The notes beneath the pieces are model-generated. The model did no database searches. It saw only the letters and a program-made list of their open reading frames with translations, and was not told the DNA's origin. A DNA stretch of 32,154 nt, from NCBI GenBank assembly GCA_017550315.1, contig JAFZPN010000220.1:1-32154 (forward strand). Direction: 5' to 3'. This document shows, piece after piece, positions 23,937 through 32,154 of the stretch (its first letter is position 1; the number at the start of each line of letters is the position of its first letter). The translations under genes were made by a program, and so were the position numbers. The DNA comes from Clostridia bacterium. Lineage in GTDB: Bacteria; Bacillota; Clostridia; Oscillospirales; CAG-272.

Positions 23937-24362
23937 ATGTCTGACAAGAAAAAGCTCTCCCGTCACGCCTGCCGGGAGCTGGTCTTCAAACTCCTCTTTG
24001 CAAAGGAATTTGACCGGGACGCCGATCCCGAAACCTATTATAACGATTACACCGAAAACGCCGAAGAGCCGACGGCGGATTACGTAAGAGAGATCTTCCT
24101 CGGCGTATGCGCCGCCCTCCCGGCGCTCGACGAAGCGATCGAGGCCGCGAGCGAAAACTGGAAACTCGCGCGCATGTCCACGGCAACGCGCTCCGTCTTG
24201 CGCATGGCGGTCTATGAGATGACCGAGGCCGAGGTCCCGGCGAAGGTCGCGATCAACGAGGCGCTTGAGATCATCAAGCTCTACGACGAGGGCAGCGCGC
24301 CGAAGTTCGTCAACGGGATCTTAAACAAGATCGCGCGCGAGCGGGGGCTCATCGAATCATGA
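23937..24362 (+). CDS. nusB: Transcription antitermination factor NusB
   Basis: Binds boxA RNA with S10 (NusE) to prevent premature termination in rRNA operons. The 141-residue all-helical protein starts SRHACRELVFKLLFAKEFD (typical R..A...L...) and ends with the family pattern LRMAVYEM, then PAKVAINEALEIIKLYDE, then FVNGILNKIARE. The ATG has GGAG (23927-23930) 6 bases upstream. It opens a ten-gene run behind a consensus promoter, and its TGA overlaps the ATG of the next gene (ATGA). Confidence 0.96.
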   Translation: MSDKKKLSRHACRELVFKLLFAKEFDRDADPETYYNDYTENAEEPTADYVREIFLGVCAALPALDEAIEAASENWKLARMSTATRSVLRMAVYEMTEAEVPAKVAINEALEIIKLYDEGSAPKFVNGILNKIARERGLIES

Positions 24363-25321
24363 TCCTCGGGATCGACACGAGCAATTACACGACCTCCACC
24401 GCCCTCGTCGACCGGGAAGGGCATGCGCTCCTCAACGCGAAGATCCCCCTGCCCGTCAGGGAGGGCGAACGCGGCTTGCGCCAGAGCGACGCGGTCTTCC
24501 ACCATGTCCGGAATCTCCCCGAGACCGCCCGACAGGTCGGAGAGGTCCTCGCGGCGCATCCGGACGATCCGGTCATCGCCGTCGGCGTATCGGAAACGCC
24601 GCGCGACGCGGAGGGATCGTATATGCCGTGCTTTCTCGCAGGGGTCTCGGCGGCGGAGATGACCGCCCGGACGCTGGGGGTGCCGCTTTATCGGTTCTCC
24701 CATCAGGCAGGGCATGTCATGGCCGCGCTGACCTCCGCCTGTCAGAACGGAGAGGGAGACCGGGACGAGATGCTCACAGCACCCTTTTATGCGTTCCATG
24801 TCTCCGGCGGGACCACGGATCTTTTGCTCGTGAAGCCCGGCGGGGACCGGATCTTCTCGATCGAGGAGATCGGCGGATCGAAGGACATCCACGCTGGCCA
24901 GGCGGTCGACCGCATCGGGGTGAACATGGGATTCCCCTTCCCGGCGGGACCGTCCATGGACCGGGCCGCTTTCGAAGCGCTCGAGGCGGGTATGAAGCCG
25001 ATGCGCGCGCAGATTTCCGTCGACGGGACGCGGTGCAATCTCTCGGGGCTCGAAAACCGTGCCGCCGCGCTCTGGCAAGAGACCGGGGATCGGGCGGCGG
25101 TGTCGCTCTTCACACTCGATTTTATCGCCCAGACGCTCGAAGCGATGACGAAAAACGCGTTTGACCTGTACGGAGCGCTCCCGGTTATCTACGCGGGCGG
25201 CGTGATGAGCTCGCAGACCGTGCGCCGGACGCTCGGACAATACGGACTGTTCGCCGACGCGGCCTTCTCCGCAGACAATGCGGCCGGGATCGCGTGGCTC
25301 ACGGAGGTGCAGCGTGGCTAA
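24359..25321 (+). CDS. Kae1/TsaD-like M22 family protein (not canonical TsaD)
   Basis: A 320-residue ASKHA-fold protein of the Kae1/TsaD/M22 family. It starts LGIDTSNYTTSTALV rather than the LGIESSCDETA of true TsaD. It keeps the metal-site HxxxH as HQAGH (about 115-119), and SGGTTDLLLV (about 148-157) replaces the usual SGGHTEL. It also retains DIHAGQAVDRIGVNMGFPFPAGPSMD, matching the D.AGEAFDK..R.LGL.YPGGP region, and YAGGVMSS near the end. It is embedded in the nusB-xseA interval by a 4-base overlap. Such paralogues are usually annotated 'O-sialoglycoprotein endopeptidase', but protease activity is unproven for the family. Whether it helps make t6A or acts elsewhere is unknown. The start follows a GCGGGGG stretch. 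Confidence 0.75.
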   Translation: MILGIDTSNYTTSTALVDREGHALLNAKIPLPVREGERGLRQSDAVFHHVRNLPETARQVGEVLAAHPDDPVIAVGVSETPRDAEGSYMPCFLAGVSAAEMTARTLGVPLYRFSHQAGHVMAALTSACQNGEGDRDEMLTAPFYAFHVSGGTTDLLLVKPGGDRIFSIEEIGGSKDIHAGQAVDRIGVNMGFPFPAGPSMDRAAFEALEAGMKPMRAQISVDGTRCNLSGLENRAAALWQETGDRAAVSLFTLDFIAQTLEAMTKNAFDLYGALPVIYAGGVMSSQTVRRTLGQYGLFADAAFSADNAAGIAWLTEVQRG

Positions 25322-26561
25322 AATCTATTATTCCTCCGAGGCGCCGAAGATGCCCGACGCTCTGACGGTGAGCCAGCTCAACGAATTCGTGAAGCGGATG
25401 CTCGACGCCTCGCCGGTCCTCGGGAATCTCACGGTCCGCGGCGAGATCTCCAATTTCAAGAATCACTATGCCACGGGGCATTATTATTTCACCCTGAAGG
25501 ACGAGGCGAGCCAGATCAAGGCCGTCATGTTCCGCTCGGCCGCCGTGCGGTTAAAATTCCTGCCCGAGGACGGCATGAAGGTCACGGTGCGGGGACATCT
25601 CTCCGCGTTCGTGCGGGACGGCGTGTATCAGATCTACTGCGACACGATGGAGCCGGACGGCGTCGGCGCGCTGTATATCGCGTTCGAGCAGCTCAAGCAG
25701 AGGCTCGACGCCGAAGGCCTGTTCGCTCTGGAGCGCAAGCGTCCGCTGCCGAAGATCCCCACCCGCATCGGGATCATCACCAGCCCGACCGGCGCGGCGA
25801 TCCGGGACATGATCAACGTGACCGGGCGGCGTTTCCCGGCGGCGTCGATCCTCGTCTACCCCTCGCTCGTGCAGGGACCGGACGCGCCGGCGCAGCTGAT
25901 CGCGGGACTGCACTATTTCAATCAGAACGATGCGGCGGATGTGCTCATCATCGGGCGCGGCGGCGGATCGCTCGAAGACCTGTGGGCGTTCAACGACGAG
26001 GGGCTCGCGCGCGCCGTGGCGGCCTCGAAGATCCCGGTGATCTCGGCGGTCGGCCATGAGACGGATTTCACGATCTGCGATTTTGCCGCCGATTTCCGCG
26101 CGCCCACCCCGTCCGCTGCCGCGGAGATCGCGGTCCCCGACACGGCGGAACTCAAGCACAAAATCACGAACCTCATCGCGCGGGAGGCCGGGGTACTCGA
26201 TAAGCAGGTGCGCCTTGCCCGCCAGAGGCTCGACGCGCTGGCCGCATCACGTGCGCTGCGCCGTCCGATGAGCGCGGTGGACGAGAGGAGGATGACGCTT
26301 GACACCCTTGCAGACCGACTGCGGCGCGCGGAGACGACCCGGGTTGCCGTACGGAGAGCTGGCCTTGCCGAGGCTGCCGGAAAGCTGTCCGCGCTCGATC
26401 CGATGGCGACTCTGTCGCGCGGCTATTCCGCGGTCTTCAAAGCGGATGGCGCGCTCGTGCGGTCCATCGCGGATATGGAAAAAGGAGACCGCATCTCGGT
26501 CCGGACCGTCGGCGGCGAGGCCGTCTGCACGGTCGACGAGGTGAAGGAGGAGATTTCATGA
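25314..26561 (+). CDS. xseA: Exodeoxyribonuclease VII large subunit
   Basis: Catalytic subunit of ExoVII, which degrades single-stranded DNA in both directions. The 415-residue product has an N-terminal OB fold (ALTVSQLNEFVKRML onward, about 16-110) and the nuclease core with GIITSPTGAAIRDM (about 146-159), IIGRGGGSLEDLWAFND (about 213-229) and AVGHETDFTICDFAADFRAPTPSAAAE. A coiled region that binds XseB follows, then a C-terminal beta element with LSRGYSAVF. The start is GTG 25314: GGAGGTG (25303-25309) lies just upstream. It overlaps the previous gene by 8 bases. ATG 25350 is a weaker alternative. Confidence 0.95.
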   Translation: MAKIYYSSEAPKMPDALTVSQLNEFVKRMLDASPVLGNLTVRGEISNFKNHYATGHYYFTLKDEASQIKAVMFRSAAVRLKFLPEDGMKVTVRGHLSAFVRDGVYQIYCDTMEPDGVGALYIAFEQLKQRLDAEGLFALERKRPLPKIPTRIGIITSPTGAAIRDMINVTGRRFPAASILVYPSLVQGPDAPAQLIAGLHYFNQNDAADVLIIGRGGGSLEDLWAFNDEGLARAVAASKIPVISAVGHETDFTICDFAADFRAPTPSAAAEIAVPDTAELKHKITNLIAREAGVLDKQVRLARQRLDALAASRALRRPMSAVDERRMTLDTLADRLRRAETTRVAVRRAGLAEAAGKLSALDPMATLSRGYSAVFKADGALVRSIADMEKGDRISVRTVGGEAVCTVDEVKEEIS

Positions 26562-26818
26562 ACGAAGAAAAAGAAGTGAAAAAAGAGAATCCGGAAGAGG
26601 TGACCTTTGAAGCGGCCATCGCGCGGCTCGAGGAGATCGTGCGTTCCCTCGAATCCGGCTCCGCGCCGCTCGACGAATCGCTCGCGCTGTTTGAAGAGGG
26701 CGTCTCGCTCGTGAAGCTCTGCAACGCGCGCCTCGATACGGCGGAGCAGAAGGTGAAGCTCCTGACGTTGAACCCGGACGGCACCGCGGAAGAACGCGAC
26801 ATGCCGCCCATGACCTGA
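26558..26818 (+). CDS. xseB: Exodeoxyribonuclease VII small subunit
   Basis: Small regulatory subunit that coats the XseA coiled-coil. The 86-residue protein has the full family pattern: TFEAAIARLEEIVRSLESG, then LDESLALFEEGVSLVKLCNARLDTAEQKVKLL. The ATG overlaps the xseA TGA (ATGA) and is preceded by GGAGGAG. Coupled translation is expected because the small subunit is needed in excess over XseA. Confidence 0.95.
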   Translation: MNEEKEVKKENPEEVTFEAAIARLEEIVRSLESGSAPLDESLALFEEGVSLVKLCNARLDTAEQKVKLLTLNPDGTAEERDMPPMT

Positions 26819-26830
26819 CGGAGGCGTCCG

Positions 26831-27721
26831 ATGGCGTATAAAACCAACATCGAGGCCGCGCTGAAAACGGCGGCAGGCCTTGCGGAATGCGCGCTCGAGG
26901 AGGCCCTCGGCGAGCGTTATACCGGCAAAACGGTCGTCGCGGAAGCCATGCGCTATTCGACCCTCGGCGGGGGAAAGCGCATCCGGGCCTTCCTCGTGCT
27001 CGAATTCTGCCGTCTCTTCGGCGGGGAAGTGCGGGCGGCCCTTCCGTTTGCCTGCGCGCTCGAATGCGTCCACGCCTATTCGCTGATCCACGACGATCTC
27101 CCCTGCATGGACGACGACGCGCTGCGGCGTGGAAAGCCCTCCTGCCACATCCGGTTCGGCGAGGCGGAGGCGCTCCTCGCGGGCGACGCACTCCTGACCT
27201 ACGCCTTTGAATGCGCCGCGTCGAACGGCCAGGTCAGCGCGGAATCCGTGCGGCTTGCCGTGAAAACCCTGGCGGCGGAAGCCGGTCCCCGGGGCATGGT
27301 CGGCGGCCAGACCCTCGACATGGCGGCGGAGATGAAGGACTACGAGGAGCTCCGGGCAATGATCGACGGCAAGACCTCCGCCCTGATCCGGGCCGCGTGC
27401 CTGCTCGGGTATTACGCGGCGACGGACGAAGCCGATCCCTCGGTGATCGGGAAGATCACCGCTTATGCCAACGCCGTCGGACTGGGCTTCCAGATCCACG
27501 ACGACATCCTCGACGTGACGAGCGACACCGCCACCCTCGGCAAGGAAGTCGGCAGCGACGAGAAAAACGGCAAGAAGACCGCCCTCGCGTTCATGACCCT
27601 CGAGGAGGCGCGTAAGACCGAAGCCGCGCTCGTGGCTGAGGCCCGGGAAGCTGTCGCGGGCTTTGCGGGCTCAGAAGCGCTCGCCGATCTCGCCCTCTGG
27701 CTCAGCAGGAGAAACAAATGA
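26831..27721 (+). CDS. ispA: Farnesyl diphosphate synthase (short-chain trans-prenyltransferase)
   Basis: Builds farnesyl diphosphate from DMAPP and IPP, giving the substrate that UppS (encoded at 2707) elongates. The 296 residues contain GGGKRIRAFLV (about 45-55), the first Asp-rich motif DDLPCMDDD (about 90-98), KPSCHIRFGEAEALLAGDALL, GGQTLDM (about 158-164), and the second Asp-rich motif FQIHDDILD (about 219-227). Product length cannot be fixed with certainty from sequence, but HAYSLIHDDLP is typical of bacterial FPP synthases. GGAGG (26820-26824) precedes the ATG by 6 bases. It overlaps tlyA by 4 bases, where many relatives have dxs. Confidence 0.94.
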   Translation: MAYKTNIEAALKTAAGLAECALEEALGERYTGKTVVAEAMRYSTLGGGKRIRAFLVLEFCRLFGGEVRAALPFACALECVHAYSLIHDDLPCMDDDALRRGKPSCHIRFGEAEALLAGDALLTYAFECAASNGQVSAESVRLAVKTLAAEAGPRGMVGGQTLDMAAEMKDYEELRAMIDGKTSALIRAACLLGYYAATDEADPSVIGKITAYANAVGLGFQIHDDILDVTSDTATLGKEVGSDEKNGKKTALAFMTLEEARKTEAALVAEAREAVAGFAGSEALADLALWLSRRNK

Positions 27722-28497
27722 GGCTCGACATCCGCCTCACGGAGCTCGGGCTGGCAAAGAGCCGGACCCGCGCGCAGTCCCTCATCGCGGGGGGATTCGT
27801 CACGGTCAACGGCGTTCCCGTCACGAAGGCGTCCTATGACGTTGCGGATACGGATACGGTCGTCCTCACCGGGGAGGAGCACCCCTTCGTCGGACGCGGC
27901 GGCATGAAGCTCGATGCGGCGCTCACGCGTTTCGGCATCGATCCCGCCGGACTTGTCTGCGCGGATATCGGCGCATCGACCGGGGGCTTTACCGACTGCC
28001 TCCTCCGCCGGGGAGCCGCAAAGGTCTGGGCAGTGGACGCCGGTCACGGTCAGCTCGATCCGAAGCTCGCGGCCGATCCCCGGGTGGTGAACTGCGAAGG
28101 CGTCAACGCCCGCGCGCTCGATCCGTCGATCCTGCCGGAGCTTGTCGCGCTTGCGGTCCTCGACCTCTCCTTCATCTCGCAGACGCTGGTTCTCCCCGCG
28201 CTCGTGACCGTGATGACGCCGGACGCCGGGTACGTCGGGCTCATCAAGCCGCAGTTTGAATGCGGACGGGATGCGCTCGGAGGCGGGGGCATCGTGCGGG
28301 ATAAAAAACAGCACACCGCCGCGATCCGCAAGGTCCTCGCCGCCCTCGACGCGGTCGGACTGGGCGCCGTCAATCTGATGAAATCCCCCGTGCGGGGCGG
28401 GGACGGCAATACGGAATTCCTCGTGTACGCAAGACGCGGCATCCCCCGCGCCGTCGGAGAACGGGAGACGGCGGAGGCCGTACAGGCGAAAGAATAG
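27718..28497 (+). CDS. tlyA: TlyA family rRNA 2'-O-methyltransferase
   Basis: The 259-residue protein joins an N-terminal S4 RNA-binding domain (RLDIRLTELGLAKSRTRAQSLIAGGFVTVNG, starting at residue 2) to an FtsJ-like SAM domain with motif I DIGASTGGFTDCLL (about 83-96), VWAVDAGHGQLD, and the catalytic Lys segment GLIKPQFE (about 175-182). TlyA enzymes in actinobacteria methylate C1409 of 16S and sometimes C1920 of 23S rRNA. The Bacillota homologues (YqxC type) are less well characterised, so the exact target is inferred. The ATG overlaps the ispA stop; nadK begins 1 base after its TAG. Confidence 0.92.
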   Translation: MRLDIRLTELGLAKSRTRAQSLIAGGFVTVNGVPVTKASYDVADTDTVVLTGEEHPFVGRGGMKLDAALTRFGIDPAGLVCADIGASTGGFTDCLLRRGAAKVWAVDAGHGQLDPKLAADPRVVNCEGVNARALDPSILPELVALAVLDLSFISQTLVLPALVTVMTPDAGYVGLIKPQFECGRDALGGGGIVRDKKQHTAAIRKVLAALDAVGLGAVNLMKSPVRGGDGNTEFLVYARRGIPRAVGERETAEAVQAKE

Positions 28498-28498
28498 A

Positions 28499-29359
28499 AT
28501 GGATATGAAACCGATCAAAGACATCCTCCTCATCCCGAATCCGGGCAAGGCCATCCCGGAGGAGCGGATCGCGGCCCTCGCGTCCCGGCTGACGGGGCAG
28601 GGCTGCCGGGTGGGCATCCTGCCGGAACAAGTCGAGCGACTCTCCTGTCTCGGCAGTGTCGTCTCCTTTACCGAGGCGAGCGGCGACGCGGCCCTCGTGC
28701 TTGGCGGGGACGGCTCGATCATCGAGGCTTCCCACCGTCTGCTCGGGAGCGGCATCCCGATCATCGGGATCAACTACGGCCACGTCGGGTTCCTTTCGGA
28801 GATCGGGCTCGACGAGCTCTACCTCCTGGAGCGCCTCCTCACCGGCCACTTCACCGTCGAAGAGCGCATGATGCTCGACGCGGCGGTGACGGATGCGGAC
28901 GGCACGGTCCGGGGCACCTTCACCGTGCTCAACGACATCGTGCTCACGAACGGCCCGGTCTCGCGGCTCATTTCCTTTGACGTTTTCTGCGGCGGCGTCC
29001 GGTTCGAGACCTGCCGCGCGGACGGCATGATCGCGGCGACCCCGACGGGCTCCACGGCGTATTCGCTCTCGGCGGGCGGTCCCGTGCTCGATCCGTCCAT
29101 CGAGGCTTTCTGCCTCACGCCGATCTGTCCGCATACGCTCTCGAGCCGCCCGGTCATCTTCCGCGGCGACGCCGTGATCCGGCTGACGAACATCCAGCCG
29201 AACGGCGCGTCCGTGTACCTCAACGCCGACGGGCGCGAGGATCTGGCGATCCGCGAGGGCGACACGGTCGAGGTGCGCCGCTCCGCCCATGTCACAAAAC
29301 TGCTCCGCGTTCGGGAAGACAGTTTCCTCGGCGTCCTGCACGCGAAGCTCTCCCAGTAA
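28499..29359 (+). CDS. nadK: NAD kinase
   Basis: Phosphorylates NAD to NADP. The 286 residues have the catalytic GGDGSIIEA (about 69-77), IIGINYGHVGFLSE (the G-x-LGFL-type motif), LNDIVLTNG (about 145-153) and PTGSTAYSLSAGGPVL (about 181-196), then SRPVIF. ATG 28499 is 1 base after the tlyA stop; ATG 28505 is an equally possible start. No strong Shine-Dalgarno is visible, so translation is probably coupled to tlyA. The 52 bases after it contain no clear promoter or terminator. Confidence 0.95.
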   Translation: MDMKPIKDILLIPNPGKAIPEERIAALASRLTGQGCRVGILPEQVERLSCLGSVVSFTEASGDAALVLGGDGSIIEASHRLLGSGIPIIGINYGHVGFLSEIGLDELYLLERLLTGHFTVEERMMLDAAVTDADGTVRGTFTVLNDIVLTNGPVSRLISFDVFCGGVRFETCRADGMIAATPTGSTAYSLSAGGPVLDPSIEAFCLTPICPHTLSSRPVIFRGDAVIRLTNIQPNGASVYLNADGREDLAIREGDTVEVRRSAHVTKLLRVREDSFLGVLHAKLSQ

Positions 29360-29411
29360 ACCACGACCATATTTCCCGCCGGGTCCGCCCGCGGTCTGAA
29401 AGGATAACACC

Positions 29412-29864
29412 ATGAAAGTCAAGAGACACAACAAGATCCTCGAAATCATCGAGAATTACAACATTGAGACGCAGGAAGAGCTGATCGAAAAGCTCAAGCT
29501 CGCCGGCTTTGAAGTCACGCAGGCGACGGTCTCACGCGACATCCGCGAGCTCAAGCTCTTAAAACAGATGTCCGACATGGGGACCTACAAATACGTGGTC
29601 CCGAAGAACAACGCGACGGAGAACCAGCATGTGTACAGCCGCGCGCTGGCCTCCTCTGTCAAGGGCGTCGACTATTCGATGAACGCGATCGTCATCAAGA
29701 CCTACGCGGGCATGGCGAACGCGGTGGCAGCGGGCGTGGACACCCTGCACGAGGCGGATATCCTCGGATGCGTGGCGGGCGACGACTGTATCATCATCAT
29801 CTGCCGGGATCCCGACGTGACGGCGGCCATCGCGCACCGGATCACCAAGCTCATCAATTCCTGA
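29412..29864 (+). CDS. argR: Arginine repressor ArgR/AhrC
   Basis: Hexameric arginine-dependent regulator of arginine biosynthesis and catabolism. The 150 residues comprise an N-terminal winged helix with QEELIEKLKLAGFEVTQATVSRDIRELKL (recognition helix about 39-49) and a C-terminal oligomerisation and arginine-binding domain with GCVAGDDCIIIICRD (about 118-132). The usual GDDT is GDDC here, a small change next to the ligand-binding aspartates. AAAGGATAA precedes the ATG. No arginine genes are nearby; its place before recN is the standard Bacillota arrangement. Confidence 0.95.
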   Translation: MKVKRHNKILEIIENYNIETQEELIEKLKLAGFEVTQATVSRDIRELKLLKQMSDMGTYKYVVPKNNATENQHVYSRALASSVKGVDYSMNAIVIKTYAGMANAVAAGVDTLHEADILGCVAGDDCIIIICRDPDVTAAIAHRITKLINS

Positions 29865-29867
29865 GCC

Positions 29868-31568
29868 ATGCTCTCGAGCCTGTCAATCGAAAACATCGCC
29901 GTCGCGCGGCAGCTGGACATTTCGTTCGACGAGGGCTTCACCGTCATCACGGGAAGCACCGGCGCGGGGAAATCGATCCTGATCGACAGCCTGCTCCTGC
30001 TTTCGGGCGCGAAGAACGGACGGGAGCTCCTCCGGACGGGGGAAGAGCGTGCGACGGTCTCGGCGGTCTTTTCCTGCACGCCGTCCATGGCCGAACGGCT
30101 CGACGCGCTCGGATATCCGCCCGATGAGAACGGCGAGATCTCCCTCCAGCGCACGATCACGGCGGACGGACGCTCGACGGCGAAGATCAACCGCCGCTCA
30201 GCGCCCCTGTCGGCTCTGAAGGAAGCCGCCCCGATCCTTTTGAACATCCAGACGCAGAACGAGCGGAGCGACTACGCCGACAAATCGACCTACGCGGCCC
30301 TGCTCGACGATTTCGCTGACGACGGAGCCGAGCGCGCGGATTATGCCGACGCCTACGCTGCCCTGATCGGGGTGCGCGCGGAGATTGCCGCCCAGCGCGA
30401 AGCCATGAGCCAGAAGGAAATGATGCTCGACATCCTCCGCTATCAGAAAAAGGAGATCGACGCAGCCCGGCTCACGGCGGACGACGAGGAAGAACGTCTC
30501 GTCCGTCTGCGCACGAAGCTGAAAAGCCTCGAAAAGGTGACGAAGTACGCCGGCGTTGTCATCAAAGCCCTCGCGGAGAGCGAAAAAGGCGCGACGGCTG
30601 CCTATCTGATCGAGCGAGCGGAGGGGGCGCTCTCCCAGCTCGGCGAGGTCGTCGAAGGCGCGGACGAAATGGCTGCACGCCTCGCGAACTACCGCTATGA
30701 GATCCTCGATATCGCCGAACGGGTGCGCGACGCCCTCGACGAAGACGTCGGCGATCCTGCCGAAAAGCTCACCCAGATCGAGGCGCGGCTCGCCCTGATC
30801 GAAAAGCTCGAACGCAAGTACGGCGCATCGATCGCCGAGGTGCGGGCCAAACGCGCGGAAATCGCGCAGAAGATCGCGGACCTCGAGGACGGGGACTTCC
30901 GGATCGCGCAGCTCGAGAAGCGGCTCGCAGAAGAAGAGTCTCGTGCCGCCGAGGCTGCCGTCCGGCTGCGGGCGAAACGGACCGCCGCCGCGGAAAAGCT
31001 CTCCGCCGAGATCCTCGGATCGCTGCGGTTCCTCGACATGCCGAAGGTGCGCTTCCGCATCGCCGTCGTGCCGCTCACGGATAAGGGCGCGCCCCTCTTC
31101 CGCCCGGACGGATGCGACGATGTCGACTTTCTCATCTCGGTCAACGCCGGGGAAGAGCTCGGGTCCCTCGGCAAGGTGTCCTCCGGCGGCGAGCTGTCCC
31201 GGATCACTTTGGCGCTCAAGACCGCCCTCGCCGGGAAGAAAGACTCCGGCACCCTGATCTTCGACGAGATCGACACGGGCGTCTCGGGCGGCACCGCGGA
31301 GCGCATCGGCATCATGCTCGAGCGGCTCGGAGAAGGCGCGCAGGTCATCACCGTCACCCACTCCCCGCAGATCGCCTCCATCGCGCCGCATCACCTCCTC
31401 ATCGAGAAGCACGAGGCGGACGGCCGGACGGAGAGCACGGTCCGCGCGATCGCCGGGGATGAGCGGACGGCGGAGATCGCCCGGATCATCGGCGGCATCA
31501 ACGTCACCGAAAAACAGACCGCCGCGGCGCAGGAGATGCTGACCAAGCGCACGGACGGCGAAACCTGA
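29868..31568 (+). CDS. recN: DNA repair protein RecN
   Basis: SMC-like ATPase acting early in double-strand break repair. The 566 residues have Walker A GSTGAGKS (about 27-34), long central coiled-coil arms (about 160-360), the ABC signature [18 protein letters not shown] (about 435-452), Walker [15 protein letters not shown] (about 460-473) and the H-loop VTHSPQIAS. In the region where relatives have IHGQH, this protein reads [14 protein letters not shown] (about 126-139). It starts 3 bases after argR without a visible Shine-Dalgarno, suggesting reinitiation after argR. In related bacteria spoIVB follows; here tyrS does. Confidence 0.95.
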   Translation: MLSSLSIENIAVARQLDISFDEGFTVITGSTGAGKSILIDSLLLLSGAKNGRELLRTGEERATVSAVFSCTPSMAERLDALGYPPDENGEISLQRTITADGRSTAKINRRSAPLSALKEAAPILLNIQTQNERSDYADKSTYAALLDDFADDGAERADYADAYAALIGVRAEIAAQREAMSQKEMMLDILRYQKKEIDAARLTADDEEERLVRLRTKLKSLEKVTKYAGVVIKALAESEKGATAAYLIERAEGALSQLGEVVEGADEMAARLANYRYEILDIAERVRDALDEDVGDPAEKLTQIEARLALIEKLERKYGASIAEVRAKRAEIAQKIADLEDGDFRIAQLEKRLAEEESRAAEAAVRLRAKRTAAAEKLSAEILGSLRFLDMPKVRFRIAVVPLTDKGAPLFRPDGCDDVDFLISVNAGEELGSLGKVSSGGELSRITLALKTALAGKKDSGTLIFDEIDTGVSGGTAERIGIMLERLGEGAQVITVTHSPQIASIAPHHLLIEKHEADGRTESTVRAIAGDERTAEIARIIGGINVTEKQTAAAQEMLTKRTDGET

Positions 31569-31608
31569 ATCCATATCGTATTCAAAACCATACAGGAGAA
31601 TCAATTTC

Positions 31609-32154
31609 ATGACAATCTACGACGAACTGAGGGCGCGGGGACTGATCGCGCAGCTGACAGACGAAGAAGAAATCAAAGAACTCATCAACACGGGGAAGGC
31701 GACGTTCTACATCGGCTTCGACCCGACGGCGGACTCCCTCCACGTCGGACACTTCATGGCCCTGTGCCTGATGAAGCGGCTCCAGATGGCGGGCAACCGT
31801 CCCGTCGTGCTGATCGGTGGCGGCACCGGATACATCGGCGACCCCTCCGGCCGCACCGATATGCGCTCGATGATGACCCCCGAGACGATCCAGCACAACT
31901 GCGACTGCTTCAAGAAGCAGATGGAGCGCTTCATCGAATTCGGCGAAGACAAAGCGATCATGGTCAACAACGCCGACTGGCTCCTCGACCTCAATTACAT
32001 CGATCTGCTCCGCGAGATCGGGGCCTGCTTCTCCGTCAACAACATGCTCCGCGCGGAGTGCTATAAGCAGAGAATGGAGAAGGGCCTGTCCTTCCTCGAA
32101 TTCAACTACATGATCATGCAGTCCTACGACTTCTACCACCTGTACCAGCACTAC
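31609..32154 (+). CDS. tyrS: Tyrosyl-tRNA synthetase, 5' part (runs off the window)
   Basis: The first 182 residues of a class Ic aminoacyl-tRNA synthetase that charges tRNA-Tyr. The open frame continues to the window edge without a stop. It contains [18 protein letters not shown], where LHVGH is the HIGH motif (about 43-47), [13 protein letters not shown] (about 63-75), and a tyrosine-binding stretch ending [16 protein letters not shown]. The KMSKS motif and the S4 domain are beyond the end. AGGAG (31594-31598) is 10 bases before the ATG. The 40-base gap after recN is too short for a T-box leader, so it is probably transcribed from upstream. Confidence 0.96.
   Translation, partial: MTIYDELRARGLIAQLTDEEEIKELINTGKATFYIGFDPTADSLHVGHFMALCLMKRLQMAGNRPVVLIGGGTGYIGDPSGRTDMRSMMTPETIQHNCDCFKKQMERFIEFGEDKAIMVNNADWLLDLNYIDLLREIGACFSVNNMLRAECYKQRMEKGLSFLEFNYMIMQSYDFYHLYQHY

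Noticed and set aside
23693-23947. 85-residue N-terminal extension of the small membrane protein
   Set aside because: It would run back across the nusB promoter and leader, and a good AGGAG sits in front of the internal ATG at 23692.
29360-29411. An internal promoter or ARG box before argR
   Set aside because: No plausible -35/-10 pair or arginine-box dyad is visible in the 52-base gap.
31569-31608. A T-box riboswitch ahead of tyrS
   Set aside because: The gap is 40 bases, with no T-box sequence or antiterminator and terminator stems.

Overview
The window looks like a chromosome segment of a GC-rich, spore-forming member of the Bacillota (class Clostridia, perhaps Oscillospirales or Christensenellales; the order is a guess). 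Three things point there: the gene order tsf-pyrH-frr-uppS-cdsA-dxr-rseP-ispG-polC, the Gram-positive replicase PolC, and the spore-coat ATPase SpoIVA. Coding density is high. I see no tRNA or rRNA gene, insertion sequence, prophage or CRISPR array. No gene-free gap exceeds 300 bases.

Region 1 (1-12722) is the translation, envelope and replication cluster. EF-Ts ends at a clear intrinsic terminator. A sigma-A promoter then drives pyrH and frr, and a consensus extended -10 promoter drives uppS, cdsA, dxr, rseP, a small methyltransferase-like gene, ispG and polC. Two anomalies stand out. rseP has no ATG/GTG/TTG start before its HExxH motif and seems to start at ATC behind an almost perfect Shine-Dalgarno. 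The polC terminator carries the spoIVA ribosome-binding site in its 3' arm.

Region 2 (12664-16625) holds spoIVA (TTG start, possible sigma-E promoter), a repeat-containing spacer, cardiolipin synthase, and the convergent trmL. Region 3 (16660-22500) is secA followed by two uncharacterised, possibly related membrane proteins and a glycerophosphodiester phosphodiesterase. It ends in a bidirectional terminator shared with the opposing pair trmO and a small membrane protein.

Region 4 (23849-32154) starts at a consensus promoter and runs nusB, a Kae1/TsaD-like M22 protein, xseA, xseB, ispA, tlyA, nadK, argR, recN and the 5' part of tyrS, with mostly overlapping or abutting genes. Compared with the usual Clostridia/Bacillus cluster, dxs is missing between ispA and tlyA, and spoIVB-spo0A are missing after recN.

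Functionally the genes form a core set: isoprenoid supply (dxr, ispG, ispA, uppS), phospholipid synthesis and turnover (cdsA, cls, GDPD), protein export (secA), replication and repair (polC, xseAB, recN), RNA modification (trmL, trmO, tlyA), and translation (tsf, frr, tyrS). I did not find an obvious new defence or mobile system. The most interesting signals are regulatory (rseP start, polC/spoIVA hairpin, secA leader) plus several unassigned proteins in conserved operons.
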